Positions 26,101 to 38,100 of a stretch of 64,000 nt of DNA are shown piece by piece. The position numbers and the translations under genes are program-made. Below the pieces are notes generated by a model, which saw only the letters and a list, made by a program, of their open reading frames with translations, searched no databases and was not told where the DNA came from. Source of the stretch: Arenicola marina (taxonomy: Eukaryota; Annelida; Polychaeta; Arenicolidae). The DNA lies in assembly GCA_964019135.1 (NCBI GenBank), contig OZ025252.1:46908959-46972958 (forward strand), in the 5' to 3' direction. The stretch's first letter is position 1. The number at the start of each line of letters is the position of its first letter.

Positions 26101-29100
26101 TGCAAAAGGAATGTCCCATTGTTTTCTATTGGCGCTCCTTCCAACCAGTCCAAATATGAGCAAATACCGTATCACTGCTTCTCTGTCCAGTTATACTAAC
26201 GAAAGCACCAATGTTTAATTGCAGATACATTCATGTGTGGCAACGGAATATGCGATCACATCTGTAACAGCACCAACTCCGACTACACGTGTTCGTGTTA
26301 CCATGGTTACATCCTGGAGATAAACAGTGCGACTTGTCGGGGTAACTTTCAGTTCTACCTGCGCTCATTACCAACGCTAGAGTGCGTGATGCTGTCCTGT
26401 CACGCAACATGCCGTGATGCGGAGTTGTAGAGGAGTCTTAACATCATAAGCTATGGCGTCGCGCAGTTGGTAACCAAACTGATATGCAGATCAACAGGTT
26501 AAGAGTACCAACCATCGCTCCTGGGATCTGGAGCAAATCTACTCCAACCACATGTCATTGTTCTGCTAGATAGCTTTGCCTATTTTAGTTTCTATTTGCG
26601 CAAAAGCGTTTCATTTCATTTACTCTACAGAAGCCTCCCTGTCAATGTCACGTAACGTGTGTGACTCAAGTCAAGTGAATTTGGAATCACTTAAAATCTC
26701 ACTTCTTGTATCCAGGTCCGTGTCCAGCCGGGACGTCCGTCACGGGAGACACGTGCTTCTCTTGCCCACACGGACAATACCAACAGTATCGCGAGAAGCC
26801 TCAATGTGACTCTTGTCCCAAAGGCTACAACACGTCAGACACCGGCTCCACGTCATCCAGCCAGTGCAGGAGTGAGAATACTGTAACCTGTGTCTTACCG
26901 TAAATAACAGTACAGAAGCCGTGGCGTATACGGGGTGGGGAGGAGCAGATTATCTCATTCACTCCCCGCCCCACAAGATGAAATAATGTCACCTCCCTTC
27001 ACGACGATCCGTTACCTGCCTGCCCCTCCTTCCCCATGCTGCCTCCGATTGTCAGTTTATTTCAACCTACACCCCCCCCCCCCCTGCCCTAAGCCGCTGG
27101 ATCCGCGTATGAGAAGTATGTCTTGGTAAATAGAACGTCTAATGATACAGACAGATTATACAGCGGAAATATCAGCATATTCAGGGATGTCCTTCCTATA
27201 TGATTAATACCTGAATATGATTGATCTACACATCGTCAATTGTATCCAAACATCATTGTTTGGCAGCTCTCTGTGACTTGGCCTTCGGTGAGTGTGAGAA
27301 CGGAGGGCGGTGTGTGGACGATGGAGGACGACCCTCGTGTGACTGCGGAGAGACCGGATTCACTGGAAAGACGTGCGTCACAGGTAGGCAGATCTACTCC
27401 ATAAACACTTTCCACGGGTTGCTTTACCGTATGCAGTGGCGACACGCAGCCATTGGTAGCGATAGTTGTCATATCACCGGGGACGCGACAGCTTGAGGCA
27501 CATATGACCCTTCGCCTCGACAATACATTCAGTATGAACAATGTATTCCCATGTCGTGGGTGGAATCGACACAGTCAAGTCATTCTTACAATAGTACGGT
27601 AAATCACGTAACCTATCACCATTTACATCCAATCTGGCATATCCAGGGCGGCTTACTCAGAATCTCTATGCCGGATTTGACAACGGGTTGCGGCCCTGAC
27701 CCACAAACGGGATATCGTCTGTAATGCGCATGCGTTGTGGAAATGCTCTCTTCTATCCCTAAAAGATGCTATGATTGTCTTTTAATTGGGTACACGATGG
27801 TGTATCTTCCACGGGTGTTTTGCCTCTAAATTAAATGATTTCTTTAAACTAGAACAGAGGAACACACATGCCTTCATTTCTGTCCGAAACCTTAGCGATA
27901 TTCTTCCCTTATGATTTTAGAAGTAGATTTCGCTTTTCATTTCCCCGTATTTATTTTGCGTTATGTATCATTGAATATGATCACGGATCACATGGTTATG
28001 TTTGCATTTTTATTAGCAGCATATAATACTGACATATGTCCCATTTATTGCCAAGAGGAAAGTGTACACTGATGAACTTTGTTCTTCAGATATCGACGAG
28101 TGTTTACCCAAGCCTTGTCAACATGGTGGACAGTGCACCAACACCCCGGGCGGGTATGAGTGCCAATGTCTAAAGGAAGCAGGCAACACCTATGCTGGTG
28201 CTACCTGCTCTAACGGTAAGTGTTACAGTGTTAGAAAGCATAATATCGAAAGGTATAGTTTTGGGGGTGTATTTTTTCACTCATTAATTATTTAAATATT
28301 CCATCAACACCATATGTATTAACAAATGTACCCTTTTGTGCGGTAAATAGGCCACTAATAACGCATGCTTCTGTCATTGAGCATGAGGCACTCATGGCCC
28401 TTCGCTTCGAATACATGTGATGTGTGTTTCCAAGCCTTTAATGTGTTTAATAAATGAGTCTACACATTCAAGTCATTCCTACAATGGTACGTTAAGCATG
28501 AAGCGAAATCCAGTAATATGACATCATCGTAATCACGAAACCTTTACATCCAAACTGGCATATCCAGGCCGGCCTACTACGGAATCTCTATGCCGGATTT
28601 GACAACGGGTTGCGGCCCTGACCCACAAACAGAATATCGTCTGTAATGCGCATGCATTGTGGAACTGCTTTCTCGTGTCCCTAATAGATATTATGATTGA
28701 AACTTAAACCGACGCTTCCCGCATCCTGCAACAAAGCCAGGAAAAGACTTGGCGAAGAGGCTGGTGGGAGACCAAATTTGGGTAGCTGGAGTCAGTTTTC
28801 CGACAATCTCGCAAAAAATCTTGGTTGGTTGATGGAGGGTGGGAGAACCCAAACAATGGGTCTCCACGCCGAGGATAGCGTACATTTAACATTGAAAATG
28901 AGTATCCGCGCTTATCACCATTACAGCGCAGAGGCCACGTAGAGGACCTGCATTATTGCATACCATTAATAAGAACCTTGTGGGTGAAGATTGCGCCGGC
29001 AACTTGCCAGAACGTGAATTATGTAATACAGACCTGAAGTTATGTACTACAAGTGTTTATATCTCTCGAAACACCACCACTACGAAAACCCCTATCACAG

Positions 29101-32100
29101 CGACTTGAATATGAAGTCAAAACACTGCCAATATAACAAAGCAAGCGAAAGCTCGCATAGAATCATGAGTGGCAAACATTTCCAAATCATATGGAAATAC
29201 CAAATAACAAAAATACCATTTAGTGCAAATATCAAATAATAGAAACATAGCTTAGTGGAAATATTACTTATCATCTAACTTCTATAGACGTAACCTACCA
29301 TTTGAGGAATATGCCACCTAGTCAAGGTACATATTAATCGATATCCCACTTAATGGAAATATGCCTCATATATGGACATCTGTCGCCTCTGCGTTTCTAT
29401 TCATAACATACAGTCAGACCCCGTTTATCCGACACCCGTTAATCCGGAAACCCCGCTATCCGACACAATGCGTCCTGTAACGGATTTCCACAATGCTAAT
29501 TGCCCCCGTTAATCCGACATTCGCTTTTCATCACCGACACGGCTTTTCTGCGACCAAAGTGCTTATTTCTCTCGTTTATCCGACCAATTGGCCATGAAGA
29601 CGGGCCGCGCCGTGTTAATTGGCTCTAGCTCCATTCTTTTGTTGTGAGACGTGGCCGGTGGACTCTTAACACACACTTAACAGCAATGGTTATTGCTTTC
29701 AAGCGTCGACACCTCAAGGTGTGAGGTCTTTCTTTGTCCCAGCTGATTGTAAGTACTTTTCCGGTTGGCTCAATCGCTTCAAGATACGCTTCGCCATCAA
29801 ACAATTCCCCAAGCATGGTGAAGCTGGAAGCGCCAACATGACTCAAAGTCTAGGTTGTGTGTCAAACACCTGAACCATATGGCAGCTTTGCTCAAACTTA
29901 CAGAACTATTCTTCCTATGCCCGTGTGCAATGTATTTTGTATAGTTTCTTAAACTTAGTTAACGTTGCCTCGAACGCAAAGACTGCACAATCGGTCATTG
30001 CCGAAGTGTCATGTCAGTCAACCCCGCCCCGCCCCCCCCCCCCACCCCCACTCCTGGGATTTCTGAATGCGTCAATCCGACATATTCGTTATCCGGCACA
30101 AATTCGGGTGTAACCGAACATGTCGGATTAACGAGGTCTGACTGTATATGTGTTTCTCAATATTGTAGTGGTGAACAGGGAGCCGGAAGCATTAGATGTA
30201 ACGCCCCTCTTCGGGCCGGTGGCGGGCGGAACAAATATTACCGTTCTTGGTAATAACTTCGATGCTGGGTTTCAGCCATTACGCTTGCGCCTGCAAGGCG
30301 ACAAGTACGCGTGCCCAGTCTGGCAAAGGTGAGTTCCAGCACAAAGGTTTGCGGGCAAAGATGCATGTGTGTTATCATCTAAACGTGTCAGGTTTGATGG
30401 GAAGCTTCCGGAAGGTTAATTTAAAACGTGGATACGCAAGAAATGTAGTTAAGCGTAGTAACTCTTCCATCGGGACTATCTGCAGTAGAATATATTTAAT
30501 GTACTAGAAACATTGATCTGACACCAATATTGAGTTTTACATGCAGAATGGCTTCCCCGCCTATTGACATCTTCCATAATTAATGATATGCACAATTGTC
30601 CGCCAGCGCTAATATAAAACAGACCTGCAATACATTTATACATATCCCTCCGTGATGTATGGTGCTGTTTTTTTATCACACGAAGCAATGGGACGTATCT
30701 CGTGGCGACAACACCGCGCGGAGAGGACCCGGACGTTGACGTGCCGCTATCCATCGAGGTTGTCTTCGAGGGGGGTCTGACAATCTCCACCCGGAAGTCA
30801 TTCAAGTACCGCGTCAACCCGGAGATCACGTCGTTGTACCCAAACAACACCCTTCTCGAGTCAGTGGACCTGTCTTTATCCTGCTTCTGGCATTCGATGC
30901 CTGTTAGATTTATATGAATAACCTATAGTAGGTTTTAGGCTATGTATTAATATAGTTTATAATATATGTAATATACTTAAATCTATATAAGAAAGTTAAT
31001 GTGTATAAAATATCAACACAGGCACAGCTAGACAACAACGCCGTAATTATCAGCGTTATGGAGGCCCGTTTAGTGCTATGCGGCTAGATGCCACCTTACG
31101 AATGATGGTTGATATAAGTGCAACAAGAAATAACTGACATCAATAATATGTGATTGCCAAAATTACATTTTAACGATAATAGCTTTAACACAATCATATC
31201 AACTCCATTTAACTGCTTGATGCAGTGGCGGTTCCACCATAACGGTCGATGGCCAGGGATTGATGTCGGTGGACACTCCTTATCTAGAAATTACGATGGA
31301 AATAAACACAACAATTCATGAGACCTTCAACGTTATTATCGAAACAATCAGGAAATACTTCAGGGAGGTAAGATCGAGTGCTCAGCGATCGCGAGCATTC
31401 ACCCACATTTCTACCGTTATCACCATTTGATTTGATTTGATCTTTAATCGTTTAAGAAACATTATTATCAAATAATCGTATTGTTATTGTTGTCAAATAA
31501 TGTATGTGAATGATTCTATTATTAGCTTATGACTACTATGAAATATTATTATATTTTACCTTCTCCGCAGAGATGTTTTGTCCTAACCAACGAGAGGGTA
31601 GAGTGTCTCACTCCTGCAGTCGTGATACCGGAGAGCTTTAACGCATCAGACGAACAGTCAACGCTGGCTCTGTATGCTGGTTTCATACTTGACGGGTATG
31701 AGAAATACCGAAATCTGCAAAACACCTCCCTGGAGTCGAGCCGAACGTTGGGATATGTCCGGTCGCACAACATGACGCCGCGGACGGAAGTTTTTGTCTA
31801 CAAAGGCCAGCCCCTGATTCTACAGGTAAGTTTCAGATTGATTGACTTGAGTAGGACGCTTTAACCAGTATAGGTCATATCGCGACAGCGGAAGGATCAA
31901 GGACGGGAGGAGCCATGTCACCATAGTAACCCACCTACTCTTTGAGAAGGAAGATATGGGACATTTATCCTGGGTATACGGCAGCATGTGCACAGGTGGG
32001 AGTCGAACCGCTTGCACCTGGCCCAGCACAGCTTTCCAGGTTTATTCTAAGGACTATGAGTACCATTTCACCAAACATGGCTATGGGAGATATACGTTAA

Positions 32101-35100
32101 AATATTTGGAAGCGATGAAGCGCAGAACTTTTGGAATATACAAGGAAAATCCGTCTTTAAAACAAAAGATTTCGAAGGCTAAAAATAACGTTCTAAATTT
32201 AGCCCGGCACCCGGGCTTTTGCAAGTGCCTCAAACAGCGAGTGACGTCACAGAGTTTCGCGTGCCGCCGCGGTAACAAAAATGGCGAGAGCAAGTGATCG
32301 ACTTAACAATACCGCTGTCAAAATGTGCAGTGCGTTGAGTAACAGCACACGGAGCGTCATTAAACCACATGGTAAAGATAAAATAAGACCAGTTGGATAT
32401 TTCTTGGATCACGAAAAGACCAAGTTTCTTAATTTTTTAAAATTCTATGTTTGAAGCGTTGCGCCAACGTTGTCACCGGGAAAAATCCTTGTGTCGTCAC
32501 AATGCCTCGTTTGTGTAGGGACTGCAAAAAAACGTTAGTTTCTCAGTCGTATTGTTCTGTCGTAACAAATATTCGTCATTGTGATGGCGCAAACGAATAA
32601 AAAATATGTCGTCTATCCTTTTTGTGAAGCTAAATTTCTTAAATATTCCTAATCATATCGCTAGGCCTTCCGCAATGGACCCACCCCTCGGCGCCTGGCT
32701 TTTGCGCAGGTAGTCTGGTTTCCAGTCTCTCTCGTTGCGTAACATACACGTCATGCCTACCTCACAGATAGTCAGGATACCAGTGTGCGCAGAGATTCTA
32801 CGCTCGCCTCGAACACGTGCTTCTTTTGTTTGTCCCCAAAATGAGTAAACGAACGTCGAAGCGAACGATACTTTATAGCCCTATACACAACAATAGCCGC
32901 ACGCGCTACATACAAAGGCAAGGGGTGACCCCGGGTCACCCATTAGCCATTGGCGATTAGTCGTTGCATCCTCAAATGCACAGTTTGCATTGCGCGTTAT
33001 ATTTGCTCATTATTGATAAAATCTTCATGTACTTATGTAGTCTGTAAATATGTAAGTATGACAAATTCAAAATTATTCTGATTTTGAGAGGAAGCGAAAT
33101 TTTATTTGGCATCATATATTGCCATCATGGATTGCCATGCATATACCTCAACTTTGTCTACGTAAATCCTATGCAGGGTGCTCGAATCGACCCGGACGCG
33201 GAATACTCAGTGTTGATTGGCCAAGGCGAGTGTTTAATCACAGATACGACTTCTACGTCAATCCACTGTGATGTGCCGAAAGAGGCCCCTCCTAAACTCC
33301 CTTTCAGCATGTACAAGTACCACACGATAACGGTAAGAGAATGATAGTTATTAATAGTGAACTATGTTTTGCATGTTCCTTATCAGAAATAATAGACACG
33401 TTTGTGTATACGTCCCAACGTAGAAACTATTGGATATAACAGGCGGAGGCCACTGTTTTCTACATAAGTATAGACAAATTAACTGTTCCCGTACGTGTTT
33501 TGTCAAAATGTCTCATGCTGAATTGCATAGTGTCATTGTATGTGTTATTAATTGAAGCAGCTACATTGTGTTTAATAGGTTTATTGCATCTAAAAAACAT
33601 GTACATTACATCTTCATGTGCAAACAGAGCTGAAGCGGTGCTTATATGCTCGTGCAAAAGGAACAAAAAGAACAAAATGAATACCCCCCCCCCCAACAAA
33701 AAAAAAAAAAAAAAAAAAATTTACATATATATTTATATATGTAAAATTTAACAGATTTTTTCATAATAATGCCGTACACAAAATAACTGTTTAATCACTC
33801 AGATATTGTTAGGTAATTTCTTTTAACAACATACTTTTTCCCGTTCTCTTAAAAACATGTATAGAGCATAGAAAGTTAAGCCTGGTAAACCACTTATTAA
33901 ATACACGCGTTCCCATATTTCTAACTGACATCTTCATACAATTATTTCTATATTGTGGCGCTCGTAGGTTATTGGACGCTCTTGTTGCATACTTATGAAC
34001 ATCTTGGTTTCGGACAAACATTTTCTTTATAATTTCTGGATGTATCTCATGGTATTGCCTGTACATAAAAATTAACATCTTATATTCATACAGGGAGGCT
34101 AAGGGTAGAAGATTATTGGAGACAAAAAGTGGTTTAGTATGAGCAAGTTTAGGAGCACCATATAAGATTCTGATAGCTCTTTTCTGCAGAGTATTCAATG
34201 GCTTAAAATAGGATTCAAATGCAGCTCCCCATAATTCGATAACATACGAAAGATATGGAAATATAAAACTATAGTATAACATACGTAAGGTTTTACTTTT
34301 AAACACCTTTCTGGCCTTTGTAAGGATTCCTAACCCCCTAGCTATTTTGCCCTTTATATAGTGTACATGGTCTTTCCAAAGTAAACCAGAGTCAAGTTGA
34401 ACCCCAAGGAATTTTATAGTATTTACTTGTGTAATGATTTCTCCTGCCATCACGATTTCGCTCTGCATGGTAATTTTTTTACGAGGAGATTTAAATATCA
34501 TGAACTTTGTCTTCCCAAGGTTGAGTGTGAGTTTGTTTAATTGCAGCCAGTATCTAATTTTTTCCAGTTCAGAATTCAGGGTAGAAGTCACATCGGCAAT
34601 ATCTTTACCCGATATAAAAAAGTTAGAGTCATCAGCAAATAAAATACTGAATAGTTTCGCACTGACCTGGGCAATATCATTAATATAAATTAAAAATAAC
34701 AGGGGACCAAGAGTAGATCCTTGAGGCACCCCACAGTTGATTTTTGACCTTGATGACTTAGTGTGGTTGTATTCCACATACTGGTACCTTGAATCTAAAT
34801 AACTGTCAAGCCATTTTAGAGTTACTCCCCGAATCCCATACCGTTCGAGTTTCACTAAAAGAATTTCGTGATTAACCGTGTCGAAGGTTTTTGAGAAGTC
34901 TAAGAATACCCCTAATGTGAACTCACCCTTATCTATTGCAGAGGCTATTCGATCTGTTAAAAGCACTAGCGCCAATGTGGTGGAGTGGTTAGCTCGAAAA
35001 CCAAATTGATTCTCATAAAGCAAATTATACTTGTTAATGTAACCTATCAGTCGTTTGTACATTAACTGTTCAAAAACCTTTGAAAAAGTAGGAAGAATAG

Positions 35101-38100
35101 AAATGGGACGGTAGTTGCTAAAAAGTTTATCGTTACCTCCTTTAAAGATGGGAATTACTCTAGCTAGTTTTAGCTCACTCGGGAAATGTCCCTCTTTGAA
35201 CGACATATTAATAACATGAGTCAGAGGTTCTATAATTGTATTTATAGCAGGCTTAATGGTCTTGGCCCTCAACGAGTCCCACCCTGAAGAACTGTTTTTT
35301 AAAGATCCTATCACCTGTCTGACTTCTTCTTCGTTAACCGGATCTAGAAAGAAATTGTTAACAAGAGTATTAGGCAGAAACGTTAAGGGGGAGTCCTTAG
35401 ATTTGGGAATAGACTTACTCAGAGTTTTACCAATGTTAACAAAAAAGTCATTAAATCCGTTAGCGACTTGATTTTGGTCAAAAAGAGCTGTGCCATTAGA
35501 GAGAAATGTCGTTTGTGTGTGCCTAGATTTGTTCCTGTTAATGACCTCCTTAATGGTGTTCCAGGTTTTGAATAAATTATTTTGGTTCTGCTTAATTAAG
35601 TTCTGGTAATACAGTTTCTCCGCATTTCTGATAGTAATAAGCAGCATGTTTTTATACTTCTTATATTCTTGCATATAAGTATCATTCTTCGTTTTTTTGC
35701 ATCTCAGATAAAGTTTATTCTTTAAAGCTATAGATTTTTTAAGCCCACTTGAAAGCCATGGCTTTCTATTTTTATATTTTGATTTGGACACAATAACTGG
35801 TAAACATTCTTTATGAAACTTACCAATAGCACCATGTAGCTCAGTAAATGCATCTTGGGTGTTCGAGCATTCCAATACCCTACCCCAATTATACTCTGAC
35901 AACCTGTTACAAAAGGCTTCCATATTTTCATTTGAATATTTTCTTTTACTACAAACTTTAACATGTGTATCCACTTCAATATGCTTTGATACATAAAATA
36001 TAGGAAAGTGATCCGTGATGTCAGTGTACATAATACCCTGAAAAGACTTAATATCACTCTCATTTGTAAATATATTATCAATTAGAGTTGCAGTTTTACT
36101 TGTGACTCTAGTTGGCTTACTAATAGTTGGCATTAAAGAATGACTAAACATGGTATTAACGAAGTCAGCCGTAGGTCTGTGTGTTGAATTATTTAAAAGA
36201 TTAATGTTAAAATCGCCAGTTAGGTAGATGGTTTTTCCCTCAGAGACTAATTTATGTAGCACCTCTGTCAAGAGCTCGTTAAAAGACTCAATATGCGTAT
36301 CGGGTGGGCGATATATCACTCCTATAATAACTTCTTTATCATTAGTGGTTGCACATTTGTCAATTTCAATAAAGCTTCCATATTCGCATCAAACACTTCT
36401 AATTCATCTCTGCGAGTAAAATTAACACCTTCCTTCACAAACAGTGAGACACCACCTCCTCGTCGGTCACTACGGTAATTATTAACTGCAGAATAACCAT
36501 CAAAGCCATAGAGATCTTCGTTAACATCGTTAAACCACGTCTCACTCAAAGCATATACAGTAAAATCATGTCCCAAGTTATCGAGATAACATTTGAAGTG
36601 GCTAAAGTTCTATTGGACACTTCTAATATTCATACGCATAATTGAGAAGTTTGCATTATCTAGATCTTGGTCCTGATATGTCTTATTGAACCCATCTTCT
36701 AAGTAATAGTTGCAATTAAGTAAAGCAGGTGAATCTTCACGATAAAAGTTGGCATCAGGGTCTACATTATACAGTGGTAAATGAACATCTTCATTCAACT
36801 CAAAAGGGTTGAAAATATATTTCTCCAGGGCTTCTATTGATATTTTCAGATTATTACAGGTGTTTGATGCAATAGATGTCTTAAATACCTGATCATCGTC
36901 TGCAGCATTGAATGGAAATATTTCCATAGTACAAGGTGTACAATACCATACCCTGTCTGTAGGATCAGTCTTGTTTATCATTGATAAACAATTTATATGA
37001 GAGGTTAGTTTACAGATGCTACATGTAATCTGATAACAGTGAGGAAATACCTTTCTTTTGCAGATGGGACAACTAGGCTTATCTGTCATTAACATTTAAA
37101 GTTTTTTCACCTTTTAACACATATGACTGGGAAACCTTACACCAGTAACATTGATTGAAATACATTTTGACATAACCAGTGCCTAAACTTACATGATAAT
37201 ATTGATAAAAAATTATAGCCATGTAGATGACATAGGGCAAGAAGATATTCCCCCATGAACCTGAGTTAATATAGTGAATATAAAATATATATTTGAAGGG
37301 CAATGTTATAAAAAATGTGTAACAATGCATTTAAATAGGATATATATACAAAAGAAAAAAACGAAAAAACAGAAAAAAGAAAGCTAAATGTGCTAAATGC
37401 ACGTACAACCACCTGGTGCCTGAGCAAGATGTTACAGCCCAGCGACTCGCACCAGCAAACCTGATAAACAAGAGTACATTATTAAAAAAATTAATAAATA
37501 ATTCCTAGGGTTGATAACAACTTATACTTATACCCAACCTTATCTTCGTATAGTTAAAGTAAACATGGCACATGATACATGTGAAATAGCATTGTTCGTA
37601 TGACATAGGGTCTATGTAATTCCAAAGGGCTATGACATGTACTTTGTTAACCCATGAAGATATAGTATATGGTATTTGAATGTGAGTTCAGGCTTAGTTA
37701 CTGTAATTAACTAGATCAGTCAATCGGGTTTATAATTCTGAGACCATGGTTCTCTTTAACACTTTAACTGTTAATTGTTAATTATCTCATATTACATTGT
37801 ATTACATTACATTATGGCTGACTTTGTCCTGGGACATGTAAGGCTGAGTCCAGGGCTTGTTCAATCAGCTGATAGCGCTTTACACCCAGTCGTGCATCAC
37901 TGATTTGAACACAGGACAAGAATGCTACAATGTTTGTGGCATTTCTTTTGTGGAGAAGGTATCTGATAAATTTGGATATCCCGCTGAGTCCATTGTCACT
38001 TCCACCTTCCTCGACAATGCCGGGTGAGTGTGGATCAGCCAACCGAAATGCTGCAACATTGTTTGTGGCCCCTGCCCTAACAGGGTCCTAACATTTAAAT

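Larger units (their letters stand above)
33790..37150 (-). mobile_element. Nearly complete LINE (non-LTR retrotransposon) with PHD-like finger
   Basis: It reads on the minus strand, opposite to the receptor, within its last intron. From the 5' side it carries an N-terminal Cys-rich finger (37095-36610), an apurinic-type endonuclease (36610-35900) and a reverse transcriptase (about 35150-34400), with a C-terminal extension to 33809. It has only two obvious lesions, a TAG near 36612 and a one-base shift near 36385. No LTR is present. The 3' end lies in TA-rich sequence. The domain order fits the jockey/CR1/L2 group. I cannot assign the clade exactly. Confidence 0.88.

Noticed and set aside
29625-29846. 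Minus-strand frame inside the Tigger-like element as a transposase
   Set aside because: No helix-turn-helix or DDE motif is visible, and the element is too short for a transposase.
33699-33719. A run as the poly-A tail of the LINE
   Set aside because: The LINE reads on the minus strand, so its tail would appear as T on the + strand. The A run is unrelated or antisense.
37812-38042. Minus-strand frame of 76 codons in the last intron
   Set aside because: No recognisable domain, no supporting splice sites and no similarity to neighbouring genes.
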